Shown one piece after another: positions 54,479 to 64,000 of a stretch of 64,000 nucleotides of DNA. Each line of letters opens with the position of its first letter. Within the stretch, counting starts at the first letter, position 1. The stretch comes from Marinilabiliales bacterium. GTDB lineage: Bacteria; Bacteroidota; Bacteroidia; Bacteroidales; SZUA-534. Location: assembly GCA_003512955.1 (NCBI GenBank), contig DOTG01000026.1, positions 346,032 through 410,031 on the forward strand, in the 5' to 3' direction. The notes under the pieces were generated by a model that was not told the origin of the DNA, made no database searches, and was given only the letters and a program-made list of their open reading frames with translations. The position numbers and the translations under genes were made by a program.

Positions 54479-55780
54479 TTATTTTACACGGAGGATTGGG
54501 AACAGGACTAATACAAGTCCGCCAGCTGTTATGAATGCTGTTCCTAAGCCAATATGATCAGCTATAACGCCAATAGTAAAGGCAAAAACGGCAGCAAAAA
54601 GAGAATCGAATTGGGATTGTGCCGATAAACCCGTGGCAAGAATCTGAGGGTTGATGGTATCGGCTACTGCTGAAATCCCGGCCGGTTTACGCAAGTTTTC
54701 GATGATGAACAGCAGCAGGAAGATGGAAACTGCCAATACAGGTATTTGATGGTTTACCATAAAACCAATGGCAATGGTACTTATGGCTCCTATGGCGAGC
54801 GAAATATTGATAGTCCGGCCCAGTGTGCCAATTTTTTTAACAATCCGCCCCGAGTTCCGGGTGGTTATAGCAGTCAGCGAATAGATGGCAAAATAAATAA
54901 GGCCAATGGCAATGGCAGTTTTTTGCTCCTCCGACACTTGCGGGAAGAAGGAATAGGAAAGCAGCGCCAGAACCGCCATCGGTTGTAAATAATCTTTTGA
55001 TGCCTTAAAAAGGCCTTCGTAAACAGCCAGATTGCCAAACAACCTGAATAACCTTGTTTGTTTAAACGATAACCTGATCATTTGCCACACCTCAGTGAGT
55101 TTTTCTTTTACAGGTTTGGAATTGTTTTTAATATCGCCGTCGAGGTAACTTGGATAGGTGGAAACCAGCACCAAATCGGCCAGATAGGGCACCGTTGAAA
55201 TAAGGAAAACCATTTGGTAGTTGCCCGAGATAAGGACGATAAGTGCCGCCAATAAAGAGGAAAGAGCGGAGCCCATTTGCGACCAACTTCGGGTGTGTCC
55301 GTAATAGGCCACTTTCTGGTCCTCCCATTGGTTTCGTTTCAGATAATCAAAAATCATGGCTTTATGGGTCCCCGTGCGGAAGGCTTCGCCAAAGCTGAAA
55401 CAGATCATGGCAAAGGCAAGCAGCCAAAAACCATCGGCCAAATAAAAAACAATAAAAGAGAGAATGTATGAGGTAAAGGAACTGATCATGGTACGTTTTC
55501 GGCCAAGAGCATCGGCCATGAACCCGGTCGGGGTTTCAAGCAGGTTGATGCCGATTTCGCGAATAGCATACAAACTCCCGATTTGAGTGTAGGTAAGCCC
55601 TTTTTCAAGAAAAAAAAGAATGAGAAAGGGTTCAAAAAACTTGAGGTTTTTGAAGAACCCGTATAAACAGAATTTATAGTATTGAATATCTTTTCTGAAC
55701 AAAGTAAATTGATATTTGCTGTTTTTCAATGAAGGTAACAAATGATTGTGAATCGGGTTGTGAAGGGAAAGATTTTGCAT
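54479..55780 (-). CDS. MFS transporter
   Basis: The 433-residue protein has about twelve membrane helices. Between helices 2 and 3 is GFMADALGRKR, the MFS loop motif (GxLaDrxGrkr). The ORF opens four residues upstream at 55792, but that ATG lies in the terminator of gcvH, so 55780 is preferred. The substrate is unknown. It is flanked by DUF2147 and gcvH on the same strand. Confidence 0.85.
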   Translation of the reverse strand: MQNLSLHNPIHNHLLPSLKNSKYQFTLFRKDIQYYKFCLYGFFKNLKFFEPFLILFFLEKGLTYTQIGSLYAIREIGINLLETPTGFMADALGRKRTMISSFTSYILSFIVFYLADGFWLLAFAMICFSFGEAFRTGTHKAMIFDYLKRNQWEDQKVAYYGHTRSWSQMGSALSSLLAALIVLISGNYQMVFLISTVPYLADLVLVSTYPSYLDGDIKNNSKPVKEKLTEVWQMIRLSFKQTRLFRLFGNLAVYEGLFKASKDYLQPMAVLALLSYSFFPQVSEEQKTAIAIGLIYFAIYSLTAITTRNSGRIVKKIGTLGRTINISLAIGAISTIAIGFMVNHQIPVLAVSIFLLLFIIENLRKPAGISAVADTINPQILATGLSAQSQFDSLFAAVFAFTIGVIADHIGLGTAFITAGGLVLVLFPILRVK

Positions 55781-55785
55781 AAAAA

Positions 55786-55808
55786 AGGCCATCCACAGGG
55801 GACGGCCT
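55786..55808 (-). terminator. terminator after gcvH
   Basis: On the minus strand AGGCCGTCC pairs with GGATGGCCT across a short loop, with one mismatch, and a T-run follows. It lies 23 bases beyond the gcvH stop. Confidence 0.65.
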
Positions 55809-55830
55809 ATATCATTTTCTCAATCAAATT

Positions 55831-56208
55831 TTATCCAATATTTTCCTGATATTCTTTTGATGAAAGAAGATCGTTCAATTCATCGGCGTTGTTCATTTTA
55901 ATACGAATCATCCAACCGTCGCCATAAGGGTCTTTGTTTACCAATTCGGGAGCCGATTCCAGTTTTGGGTTTACCTCTACTACTTCACCACCCACAGGCA
56001 TAAAAAGATCAGAAACTGTTTTTACCGCTTCAATCGTCCCAAAAGTATCTCCCTTGGCCAGGTTATCGCCCACGGTTTCGATTTCAACAAAAACCACATC
56101 GCCTAACTGTTGTTGAGCGAATTCAGTGATTCCAATAAAAGCTTCATCACCCTCTACCCGGATCCATTCATGATCTTCGGTGTATTTTAAATTTGCGGGA
56201 ACATTCAT
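55831..56208 (-). CDS. gcvH: glycine cleavage system H protein
   Basis: The 125-residue H protein carries the lipoyl arm of the glycine cleavage system and shuttles the aminomethyl group between P and T proteins. The lipoylated Lys is in GTIEAVKTVSDLFMPV. The N-terminus NVPANLKYTEDHEWIRVEGD is typical. It stands alone here; gcvP and gcvT are not in the window. Its lipoylation could use LplA encoded at 24054. A TATTTTTG promoter lies 37 bases upstream. Confidence 0.97.
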   Translation of the reverse strand: MNVPANLKYTEDHEWIRVEGDEAFIGITEFAQQQLGDVVFVEIETVGDNLAKGDTFGTIEAVKTVSDLFMPVGGEVVEVNPKLESAPELVNKDPYGDGWMIRIKMNNADELNDLLSSKEYQENIG

Positions 56209-56244
56209 ATGTGTATGTTTTTAGACGTTTGATTTTCAATGGCA

Positions 56245-56252
56245 CAAAAATA
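56245..56252 (-). promoter_or_regulatory. promoter -7 element for gcvH
   Basis: The minus strand reads TATTTTTG, an exact TAnnTTTG match. I saw no glycine riboswitch in the short leader. Confidence 0.55.
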
Positions 56253-56461
56253 CTCTTTTTTTAACAAAAACCGATTGGCTCCCATAGATTAAAATAAGAT
56301 TTGGGGTTGTTTTATAACAGAGCCATTTGAATTCAAAAAAAGCTGATTCAACATGGCTGTTGGTGAATAGAATTCAACCGGGAACCTCATTTGTTATGAA
56401 TTCCGAACGAGGGTTTTGAATAGACTTAAAGTTCTCAAATAAATCAAAAATAGCAGTATAT
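56253..56461. other. intergenic region, nothing recognised
   Basis: A+T-rich DNA upstream of gcvH and downstream of the caspase-like gene. No ORF or strong hairpin is present until the terminator at 56462. Confidence 0.4.
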
Positions 56462-56492
56462 AAAAAGAGAAGACACGTGCCTTCTCTTTTTT
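56462..56492 (-). terminator. terminator of the caspase operon
   Basis: Perfect arms AAAAAGAGAAG and CTTCTCTTTTT are separated by eight bases. It lies 22 bases beyond the caspase stop on the minus strand, with T-rich sequence after the stem. Confidence 0.8.
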
Positions 56493-56513
56493 ACCCTACT
56501 AAATTATTTCTCA

Positions 56514-58160
56514 TTATTCGCCCACCAATTTCCAGTTTTTCCATGTCCCTATGATATCGGAACTGATGTTGGTTTGAGGGCTTTGTTCTTTGCTATTGAC
56601 AATAACCGAACGGATACTGACCGTGGAATTCAGGTATTCGGAAAGTTCCTGATAGGTAATATTGCCTTGCGACTCTTTCATTTTTTGGAGCAGATAGTAG
56701 GTAAACATACCGTGGCCTTTATCTTTGTATGGCAACGATGACTGTTCGCCTGTACTGGCCGAAAATACCACAATATTACCACTCACCTGGTTTTCTTTAG
56801 GCTTTACTTTCACGGCACGGGCGGCTAACAGTCCCATTTCACGTCCGCCTCCACTGAAGCAGGCATCCAGAAAAACAGTAACTCTTTTTGACGGATGCTC
56901 ACTTAATTTTTTATAGAAATCGGTTAATTTAATGGCGAACTCTAAGTCGGTGCCGCTGACATCCACAGGTACCAGGTAAGGTTCTTTGGTTTTTTCATCG
57001 GGGAACCCATGGCCGGCATAATACACAAAGAACTCTCCTTGTCCTTTGGTGTTTTTAATCAAAGAATTAAACCTTTTTAGTTCGCGGTTCATATCCAATG
57101 TCTTTGCATTTTTTATAAACATGATGTTGGAGGCCGGGACTCCCAGTACATTTTGGGCATATTCTTTAAATACTTCCGCGTCGTGTACAGCAAAGTCCAC
57201 ATTCATTTCTGCTTCAAGCCCTGTTTGGTATGAATTGTAATCCTCGTTTCCAAAAATGAGTGCAAAGCGCATCTCATTAACAATGCCGGTAACCGGAATG
57301 GCGGTATCTACATCGGACACAAGTTTTTCTTCTTTAACTTCGTCTTGCACCGGGGTTGCAGCTGCCAGTTGCTGCCGCAAATCTTGTTTCTGGCATACAA
57401 TGGCAAATTCCTTTTGGGTTACAAAACCTGAGACATCGGTAATTACTGCAACCACTTTGTTCTCATACCCCACTTTCAATGGAACTTCTACCTCATAAAT
57501 AGAATCCTGGATTTGATTGGCCGGGATGTTGTTTACCATAACTGATTTGATGCCAAAAAAATCGGACGATTGAATCTTCACATCTACAAAAGGAATTTCT
57601 GTAATGGGTTTCATCCCGTCGTTGACCCCTTCGGGCAACAGATAGGTAAGTGTCGGGGGGGTTTTGTCTTTCAACTCGCCAGGCATCACAGCCACAATGG
57701 TTTTATATTCTTTAGGCCGTTTAAAAGAAAAGGCTACCTGATCGGCACTGGAAGCAGCCACACTAGCAGCAGGAGCATACACGAAGGGGAATTTCAACCC
57801 GATGGAATCGCCCAAAAATTCTTCACTTACATTGAAAGTGATTTTTTTGTCGGAATTGAAAGTAATCACCTTATCGGTTGATACCAAAGAAATGAAGTCT
57901 TTTTGATCGCTCCAAATCTTTGAAGATTCAAAACAGACCACTGAATTTTGATCTTTAATGGGTTTCATGTCATCCGAAACCCAGGTCACCTGAAAATCGA
58001 CATCAAATTTGTTGTCATAGATTTTCCCGGTATTCACCCGGATGATGCAATTTTTGCCCAAATCGGTGGAGTAAATCAGCGATATTTGCTGACCTACTGC
58101 ACCCATAGTTAGCAAAAGGCTCCATAAAAGTAATACACGCGTTTTCATTGTACTTTTCAT
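56514..58160 (-). CDS. secreted caspase-family (C14) protein
   Basis: The 548-residue protein has a signal peptide (KTRVLLLWSLLLTMGAVGQ). Residues 30-280 are beta-rich and of unknown type. A caspase-like domain occupies about residues 295-535. The catalytic His384 is in FVYYAGHGFPDE and the Cys434 is in VFLDACFSGGGRE. The family's p20-type opening RFALIFGNEDYNSYQ is also present. It is predicted to be a periplasmic or surface Cys protease of metacaspase/orthocaspase type. The ATG at 58160 avoids overlap with the upstream barrel gene. Substrate and regulation are unknown. Confidence 0.82.
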   Translation of the reverse strand: MKSTMKTRVLLLWSLLLTMGAVGQQISLIYSTDLGKNCIIRVNTGKIYDNKFDVDFQVTWVSDDMKPIKDQNSVVCFESSKIWSDQKDFISLVSTDKVITFNSDKKITFNVSEEFLGDSIGLKFPFVYAPAASVAASSADQVAFSFKRPKEYKTIVAVMPGELKDKTPPTLTYLLPEGVNDGMKPITEIPFVDVKIQSSDFFGIKSVMVNNIPANQIQDSIYEVEVPLKVGYENKVVAVITDVSGFVTQKEFAIVCQKQDLRQQLAAATPVQDEVKEEKLVSDVDTAIPVTGIVNEMRFALIFGNEDYNSYQTGLEAEMNVDFAVHDAEVFKEYAQNVLGVPASNIMFIKNAKTLDMNRELKRFNSLIKNTKGQGEFFVYYAGHGFPDEKTKEPYLVPVDVSGTDLEFAIKLTDFYKKLSEHPSKRVTVFLDACFSGGGREMGLLAARAVKVKPKENQVSGNIVVFSASTGEQSSLPYKDKGHGMFTYYLLQKMKESQGNITYQELSEYLNSTVSIRSVIVNSKEQSPQTNISSDIIGTWKNWKLVGE

Positions 58161-58170
58161 TGAGGTTATT

Positions 58171-59544
58171 TTAAATATCATCTATTTTAATTTCGGCCTT
58201 TGATTGTTTTTTAGGTTTGTTCATCAGTCCTGAAAAGTTGTAAGAAAGACCAATTTCCGCTCCTCCAAAATGGAGGAAAGTTGCACCAGGATTTTCAATA
58301 AAGTTGCTAAAGTCGAAAGGCTGATGTGTTTCACCCAACCCAATGTCGGTAATTCCATAACGTCCGTTCACTCCCATTTTCATAAACAAACCCTCTGAAA
58401 GAGGGATGGAAAGCCCCATGGCAACATAGGCGGATAAATTTGAAGTTGAGGTCAGTTTTAGTTCTTCCTCCTCGTTGTTAAACTGGAATGTTCCAAAACC
58501 AAATTCATCAAGGTCGTCATCGAGAATAACCTTCCATTGCTCATAATATCCGCTTTTGGTTTGAGTTCCCTGCAAAGAATAGGTCCCGGAAACAAATGAG
58601 TAAATAATGCCCATATCAATGTATAATGCGGTACGCCCTTTTCCGGTCCTGAATTTTAAAAGTAAAGGGATATCAACCGATTTTATGACATCGGTTTCAA
58701 CCAGATCGTTTACATCAAGTATCGGATGGTATTCTTCGCCTTCAATATCAGGAATTGTATATTCCATGCTATCTTTAAAATTGCTGATAGAAAATGTAGA
58801 GGAATAAGTGCTAAAGCCGATACCTGTTCCGAGGCCAAAGCCACGGGTAAACATGTAGCACAATTCAAGGCCAAAATTCATATTGGTTTGCATCTGCATG
58901 GTGTATAGTTCCGAGGCACTCTTTACTCCCTCGTTCATAATAAAGGATGCACCATACCCGCCGGAAATTCCTGCATAAAGGCCTTTTATAGATTTGTCGC
59001 CTGCGTATTTTTGGTAACTGACGGGATCCAAAACATTGCCCATTTTATAAACCGGACCCTTGTCCGTCAGCTCTTCGCTAATAAAGAAATATACTAAACT
59101 GTTAAAGCGGTGGAAATTTTTCAATAAATATAGTCCGGTGACTTTTTTATTTACCTGGACGATGTAACCGCTTTTCCCCTTTTGCTGAAATTTATCCACC
59201 ACCTTCATCTGGTCTAAGTCCAAAGTAACATCAATACCGTAAGGGAAATTTTTGATGACATATTGCATGTATTCCATAGCTGAACCAAAACTGAATGGCT
59301 CGCCTTTTTTTGCCGCCATATCGTTATATACTTCGGTGGTAACCACGGGATCAAAAAGTGCCAAAAAGTTTTGAGTATATTCGGAATTAATGGTACTTCC
59401 GTCGGTAGAGAATTGGCTGTATTGCTGGTACCTAGCTAAAACCTCTTTAATCCCTCTGGTTTTAACATCATCAACCAATTGGGCATAGGAAGTTATTTGA
59501 AACAAAGCGCTGATGGCTACTAATAGAATATATATCTTTTTCAT
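58171..59544 (-). CDS. outer-membrane beta-barrel protein
   Basis: The 457-residue protein has a signal peptide (MKKIYILLVAISALFQITSY). The N-terminal 190 residues are probably a soluble periplasmic domain. Residues from about 195 are barrel-like (AGISGGYGASFIMNEGV, GFGLGTGIGFSTYSSTF), resembling PorT-family barrels. It ends 11 bases before the caspase start and begins 17 bases after the large secreted protein gene, so the three genes form an operon. Confidence 0.7.
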   Translation of the reverse strand: MKKIYILLVAISALFQITSYAQLVDDVKTRGIKEVLARYQQYSQFSTDGSTINSEYTQNFLALFDPVVTTEVYNDMAAKKGEPFSFGSAMEYMQYVIKNFPYGIDVTLDLDQMKVVDKFQQKGKSGYIVQVNKKVTGLYLLKNFHRFNSLVYFFISEELTDKGPVYKMGNVLDPVSYQKYAGDKSIKGLYAGISGGYGASFIMNEGVKSASELYTMQMQTNMNFGLELCYMFTRGFGLGTGIGFSTYSSTFSISNFKDSMEYTIPDIEGEEYHPILDVNDLVETDVIKSVDIPLLLKFRTGKGRTALYIDMGIIYSFVSGTYSLQGTQTKSGYYEQWKVILDDDLDEFGFGTFQFNNEEEELKLTSTSNLSAYVAMGLSIPLSEGLFMKMGVNGRYGITDIGLGETHQPFDFSNFIENPGATFLHFGGAEIGLSYNFSGLMNKPKKQSKAEIKIDDI

Positions 59545-59561
59545 AACAACATTCCTTTTTA

Positions 59562-62500
59562 TTAGTTAATAATTAATTGTTCGCTTTCCATCCAAACACC
59601 ATCGACCAGAATCTCAATCATATACACTCCTTTTTCAATGCCATCTAATGAAATATCATCTTGCAGATGATCGCCGGGTTTCTCCCACTCCATTTGCTTT
59701 ATTGTTTTTCCATACACACTCACTAGGCGAAGGGTCATGTGGCCAATTGCTTCGGATTCAAAACTAAGCGTGGTGGTACCCGAAGCCGGATTTGGATAAA
59801 AATTCAAGCTTTTTAGGTTGCTAATTTGCTCTGTTTCAGATATGGCTGAACATCCTGATTTGTCAGAAATCTGTACTTGATAATCCCCCTTTTCGGTCCG
59901 TGCCACGTAAAATTGCTTTCTTCCCTTGGGGTTGTCAATAGCCTGCTCATCCTTATACCATTGATAGGAATAATCGGGGTTGGTGCAAATAAGAATGTTT
60001 GCATGTCCGGGGCTTTTCACGTGAATGTTTGGGGTCTCTATGGCACTGTTTGAAATAGTCACATTTAAACTACCCGAACCATCGGTTCCATTGGCAGTTG
60101 CATTTACACTCACCAAGCCGGTTCCTTCCGCAGATGCCCAATCCACTGTTATAACGTTGGTCCCTAATCCTGAAGCTATGGTTCCATTGGTTACAGACCA
60201 CTGGATATTGGTATAACTATCGGATGGAATGGAATAGGTAACTCCTTGGGCTCCTTTACAAACGGTAGTTTTGCCGGTAATAGTGTAGGTAACTGTATTT
60301 TCGGAAATTACCACTGTTTTAGTTGATTCATAAGAACAGTCCCCATAGGTTTTTACTATTTTAATCCATCCGGTACCTGCAATATTCCCCCAGTTGACCA
60401 CACACTGGTTTGATTGAGCGCCACTGCTAATGGCACCACCATTGATTGTCCATTTGAATGTAGCACCGGCATGCGCAGGAACACTATAGATAACATTTTG
60501 CTGTCCGGTGTTGACTTGATCCAATCCTGTAATAGCAATAGAACTTTCGCAGGTCGTAAATGTCTGTATGTCGGAATATATTGAACCAAAAAGATTATAA
60601 GCTTTAAGACGGTAATAATAAAGCGTATTTGTTGACAGACCATTTAAAAACCCTTGAATGTTTTGATTTTCACTTCCCGAAATTGTAGAAGGATCCGCGG
60701 CAATAGATTGATTCAGGCTTTGGGTAATTCCGTATTCAAAAGTCAAATCGGTTGGTGTTCCATTTGCATTAACAACAGCATTTAAAGTTGCTGAATTTTC
60801 AGTAACGTTACTGTGGTTACATGATAAAATGGAAGCCGGGTATCCACTCCCCGCGCTTAAAACAACCCGCCCATAATAACGGCTTGTTTTCCAATTTAAA
60901 TCACTTCCGGTATTATTACTCCAATTTAACATAGATTGTCTAACATTTTCCGTATCTGCATCACTCACCGAAATTTCAAAGGCAATCATTTTATTGTTGA
61001 TAATAGAATCGACAATGTATTTCTCAAGATTATCGCCTAAATAATGGCCCTGAGCTATACCCCGCCAGGGGATAGCCAGTTCAAAGGTATATCCGGTCCC
61101 ATAGTTGAGGCTATAACAGGTTGGGGCAAACCCGGTATAAAATCTGGTGTCGCCTGAAAAGTAGTTCCCTAAATTAAAGCGTATCTGATGCTGTTCATTA
61201 GGTATCCTTAGTCCTTCATAGCGCCTATCTTGAATATCCAAAAAAAGTTCCACACAATCATTAAAATAAGGTATATCGGGATTGGCACTCGCAATGGGAT
61301 AGTCATCGGTAATGTCCACAAAAAGATATAAATTGTCTTTATCCCATAATGCCCTAAAATTTGCACTATTGTCGCTTGCCGAGGTAGGATGGACTCCGTC
61401 GGTGGAGGCTATTTGATCGATAGGGGCAACCTCAACTCCAGCGTCATTCCAATCCGGTTCTCCCAATTGGCCATCAAAATTAAGCGGGTTAACTAAATAC
61501 TTTGCTGAATAAGTTTTGTTGGGGGGATAATTGGTTACATCTTCATGATACGATTCAATAACCCCAATATACAATACCCCGTTTGAGATAGCGCTCCAAT
61601 CTGCAGTATTTAACTGTGCTGCAAATTGCAGGTTTGTGATTGGCCAACCAGTTTGCGTGATTCCTGACATTTCAGTAAAATAATCAGGCGCCGGGTCCAT
61701 GTTTGCTGAAAAAGTATATTTCCCGCTCGCATCAAATACATTTATGATGGATCTGACAGATGATGCAGGATACCCGCTTCCATTTTCTTCATACATTACT
61801 TTTGCCCTAAACCGGTTGTGTTCCTTTGGAATTAAGGTTGGCATAACTAATGGCAACCTGGAATCCCAGCCATTAAGGGTAACTTTCAAAAAAGTTCCCT
61901 CCGTGATGGTTACTAATTCCATTCCTGAAGGTAGGTCGGGAGCATAAATTTCTGCAGGGTTTAAAATAACAGAACTGTACCTGATACCATAGATATCATT
62001 GGTGGAGGTATCGGTTTCGTGGATATATATTATACGATTGGGTGCTCCAGGCCATTCCCCAAAACTCCAGGTGGTGTTTTTAAAATATTTGTATTGTATT
62101 TCCCCATAGTTTTTAGGTAGATACAAGTCAACAGAATACACCTGATCTTTATCTGGGTCTTTCAATATGACAGACTCCCCGGTACCGGGCTCATCCCAGC
62201 CATTAAAATTACCGGTCACATAAACCACATCGGTGGCTTCGATAAACAACCCGTTTAGAATCTGTGCCGACATATCCACGTTAAATGTCAGTTTTACCGG
62301 GGTTGGATCGACATTTCCTAATGTAATATCGTCAAACAAGTATGTTGAATTAGCAGTTCCATCACCCAAATTCCCGGCGTCAAAGAAGAACGACAAAAAG
62401 TTAAACACCCCTGAAGCAGCCCCATCAAAGTTAAAATACAGGGTTTCCCATTCGTTGGCTTTTTGAGTATAAACCTGTTTCTCAAACGAAAGTGTATTAT

Positions 62501-64000
62501 CTGAATTTTCGGCCTTTAAGATAATTGGAACGCCCGTTCGGGTGGAGAATACCTTCATTGAAAGAATATGGTTGGTTGTAAAATCTAAATAACTATCGAG
62601 GCCAATTTTACTTCCATCCCAAATACTGCCATTGGTATTTTTAATTAATTGAGCCACATGGCCACTGGTATTAATTCCATTGGCTTGAGGGTTTTCAATG
62701 ACGGTGGTGGAAGCCGTTCCCCAGTTGGTAAAATTATATGGCCCTGCTTCAAAGTCAATTGGTAGCGAAACCGTTTCATTTAAGGGTTCAAGTAAAATTG
62801 TACCCGCACCGTCCATATTGAAATAGTTTTCATTTATTGCCCCTGTATTGGCCCATACGGCTCTTTGACGGGATATTTCTTCTGAATCTCTATCAATTAA
62901 GGTAACATCGAATCCAAGAGTATCAGTAATATCAACTGCTACACCGTTTTGATCAAGCAGTTTTGAGAAAGGGATAAAATATTCAGCAGCGTATGTTGGG
63001 TTAGTCACCTTGTATGCAACCGTAATACCAGAATAACTAAATGAGGTTCCATCTATGAAACTTTCATCAAACGCTGGTGCAAATTGATAATGCCCCATAT
63101 ATTCAGACGAACTAACTCCATCATAAGGGCCTAACCCATCTGTTAGCATTTCGTTCACATCAAAGTACAACTCTGGCTTATCGTAATCCCAATGCGAAGT
63201 AGGCACAGCACCCATATATGCCGGAAAGAATATATCATCGTTAACTTGTAATAATATATAAATTCCTTCATCGGCCCACAATCCTTTCCAGGTTGTAGTC
63301 CCCGATTCCCCAAGTGTTGGAGCCTCCGTTCTGTAAGAGTTGTCGATGTTGTATGAATTGGCAGTACCCCATATAGCATCTTCTACACCATCGATGATTG
63401 GAACTGTAGCTGTTTTTTTAATAACGGCGGAGGGCCTGAAAGGGGTTGTGAAACTAAGTTCATTTCCATACACCGTTCCTGTACTGTTCGAAGCATAACT
63501 CCTGACATGGTAAGTGCTTGCAGCAAACAACCCGGTAATTTCTGTGGAGTAGGCACCAATGCCTGTCCCCATATTAACCGAGTTGTCGGCAAGGGATGGT
63601 TTAGGTGAAAGACCCCAGCAAAATCCTTTGGCTGTTACCGAAGATGTTCCTTCGGCAAAAACTTCCCCATTTACAATGGCAGAATTTTCGGTAACTGGAT
63701 TTGCCGACAAGGTAGAAACAGTGGGAGATAAAATATTAAGTGACAGGGATTGGGTTTGGCTGATCCAGTCAATAATAAAGGTCATTTCGTAATAGCGGTG
63801 TGAAATAACTTTTAAGTTTATATAAGACTGTGTAAAATTTCCGGGATCGCCTAAAACAGTTATTTCTTCGTATCCATAGCTCTCGTTCCAAAGATGATCT
63901 TCGCGGACTTTAAATTCCCCATCGGCCAAAAGTTCCTGCACAGCAATTTGGTACGATGATTCATTCCCCGTGGTACCAACATAGGTAAAGTCAATATCAT
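59562..64000 (-). CDS. T9SS cargo protein with CBM9-like domains, 5'-truncated by window edge
   Basis: The reading frame continues past 63941 to the window edge (about DFTYVGTTGNESSYQIAVQE), so the apparent GTG start there is internal and the N-terminus is outside. At least 1479 residues are visible. Two CBM9-like domains appear: VPIIDGVEDAIWGTANSYNI and LNFDGQLGEPDWNDAGVEV, each with later DDxYLF-type strands. A SusE/F-like segment lies between (TDVVYVTGNFNGWDEPGTGE). Fibronectin-like and PKD-like domains are also present. The C-terminus (LNFYPNPASGTTTLSFESEA ... GVYMIEILVDG) is a type A sorting domain. It is likely a surface polysaccharide-binding or -degrading protein. Confidence 0.85.
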   Translation of the reverse strand, partial: DIDFTYVGTTGNESSYQIAVQELLADGEFKVREDHLWNESYGYEEITVLGDPGNFTQSYINLKVISHRYYEMTFIIDWISQTQSLSLNILSPTVSTLSANPVTENSAIVNGEVFAEGTSSVTAKGFCWGLSPKPSLADNSVNMGTGIGAYSTEITGLFAASTYHVRSYASNSTGTVYGNELSFTTPFRPSAVIKKTATVPIIDGVEDAIWGTANSYNIDNSYRTEAPTLGESGTTTWKGLWADEGIYILLQVNDDIFFPAYMGAVPTSHWDYDKPELYFDVNEMLTDGLGPYDGVSSSEYMGHYQFAPAFDESFIDGTSFSYSGITVAYKVTNPTYAAEYFIPFSKLLDQNGVAVDITDTLGFDVTLIDRDSEEISRQRAVWANTGAINENYFNMDGAGTILLEPLNETVSLPIDFEAGPYNFTNWGTASTTVIENPQANGINTSGHVAQLIKNTNGSIWDGSKIGLDSYLDFTTNHILSMKVFSTRTGVPIILKAENSDNTLSFEKQVYTQKANEWETLYFNFDGAASGVFNFLSFFFDAGNLGDGTANSTYLFDDITLGNVDPTPVKLTFNVDMSAQILNGLFIEATDVVYVTGNFNGWDEPGTGESVILKDPDKDQVYSVDLYLPKNYGEIQYKYFKNTTWSFGEWPGAPNRIIYIHETDTSTNDIYGIRYSSVILNPAEIYAPDLPSGMELVTITEGTFLKVTLNGWDSRLPLVMPTLIPKEHNRFRAKVMYEENGSGYPASSVRSIINVFDASGKYTFSANMDPAPDYFTEMSGITQTGWPITNLQFAAQLNTADWSAISNGVLYIGVIESYHEDVTNYPPNKTYSAKYLVNPLNFDGQLGEPDWNDAGVEVAPIDQIASTDGVHPTSASDNSANFRALWDKDNLYLFVDITDDYPIASANPDIPYFNDCVELFLDIQDRRYEGLRIPNEQHQIRFNLGNYFSGDTRFYTGFAPTCYSLNYGTGYTFELAIPWRGIAQGHYLGDNLEKYIVDSIINNKMIAFEISVSDADTENVRQSMLNWSNNTGSDLNWKTSRYYGRVVLSAGSGYPASILSCNHSNVTENSATLNAVVNANGTPTDLTFEYGITQSLNQSIAADPSTISGSENQNIQGFLNGLSTNTLYYYRLKAYNLFGSIYSDIQTFTTCESSIAITGLDQVNTGQQNVIYSVPAHAGATFKWTINGGAISSGAQSNQCVVNWGNIAGTGWIKIVKTYGDCSYESTKTVVISENTVTYTITGKTTVCKGAQGVTYSIPSDSYTNIQWSVTNGTIASGLGTNVITVDWASAEGTGLVSVNATANGTDGSGSLNVTISNSAIETPNIHVKSPGHANILICTNPDYSYQWYKDEQAIDNPKGRKQFYVARTEKGDYQVQISDKSGCSAISETEQISNLKSLNFYPNPASGTTTLSFESEAIGHMTLRLVSVYGKTIKQMEWEKPGDHLQDDISLDGIEKGVYMIEILVDGVWMESEQLIIN

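Noticed and set aside
55780..55792. ATG at 55792 as start of the MFS transporter
   Set aside because: It lies in the T-run of the gcvH terminator; the ATG at 55780 is clear of it.
56514..58160. Antiphage caspase effector
   Set aside because: It has a signal peptide and sits in an operon with outer-membrane and T9SS genes, which points to an envelope role rather than abortive infection.
63941..63943. GTG at 63941 as the start of the large T9SS cargo gene
   Set aside because: The same frame stays open to the window edge and continues beta-rich sequence, so this is an internal Val.

Overview
The window is chromosomal DNA from a member of the phylum Bacteroidota, probably near Bacteroidales/Marinilabiliales. 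The evidence is the type IX secretion (T9SS) proteins and several T9SS C-terminal sorting domains, many outer-membrane beta-barrel and lipoprotein genes, promoters with the Bacteroidota -7 element TAnnTTTG, and bacteroidotal families such as PorU/PorV-type proteins, DUF4395, DUF2147 and an IPExxxVDY-like protein. No species can be named from sequence alone.

Layout. 1-6.5 kb: a partial outer-membrane protein, a GT39-like membrane glycosyltransferase and a large outer-membrane protein. 6.6-14.5 kb: an A+T-rich, one-direction defence island made of an XRE controller, an Eco57I-like fused restriction-methylation enzyme, a second adenine methyltransferase, a PAZ-less and catalytically dead prokaryotic Argonaute, and a SIR2 NADase-like effector. 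The genes overlap or nearly touch, so the cluster looks like one transcription unit behind one promoter. This is the most interesting locus. 14.5-17 kb: palindrome-rich non-coding DNA, a small barrel protein and a lipoprotein. 17-25.3 kb: dtd, a secreted endonuclease I with a sorting domain, an AspT/YidE-type transporter, a decayed transposase, a four-gene membrane/regulator cluster (DUF4395, DUF4386, XRE, a small membrane protein), an ArsR regulator, mnmD and lplA. 25.1-32.6 kb: a 58-residue winged-helix-like protein, a polytopic membrane protein and a PorU-like/PorV-like T9SS pair.

32.9-38.2 kb is a run of small secreted, lipoprotein and outer-membrane genes, ending in a protein with seven 20-residue repeats. 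Then come dinB, remnants of an IS110 transposase and of a type II secretion F protein, and tRNA-Asn. 41.6-48.6 kb holds a PfkB kinase, a secreted M14 carboxypeptidase with repeated Ig-like domains, a GH3-type enzyme, a propeller-like protein and a HAD hydrolase. 48.7-56.2 kb is core metabolism and translation: glnS, folB, tRNA-Cys, acpP-fabF-rnc, DUF2147, an MFS transporter and gcvH. 56.5-64 kb is a probable three-gene operon: a T9SS cargo protein with carbohydrate-binding-like domains (continuing past the window edge), an outer-membrane barrel and a secreted caspase-like protein.

The defence island would combine modification-dependent restriction with guide-directed sensing by an inactive Argonaute that triggers a SIR2 NAD-depleting effector. 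That functional link is inferred from family knowledge and gene order. Elsewhere most genes serve envelope biogenesis and protein export, in keeping with a free-living or polymer-degrading bacteroidete.
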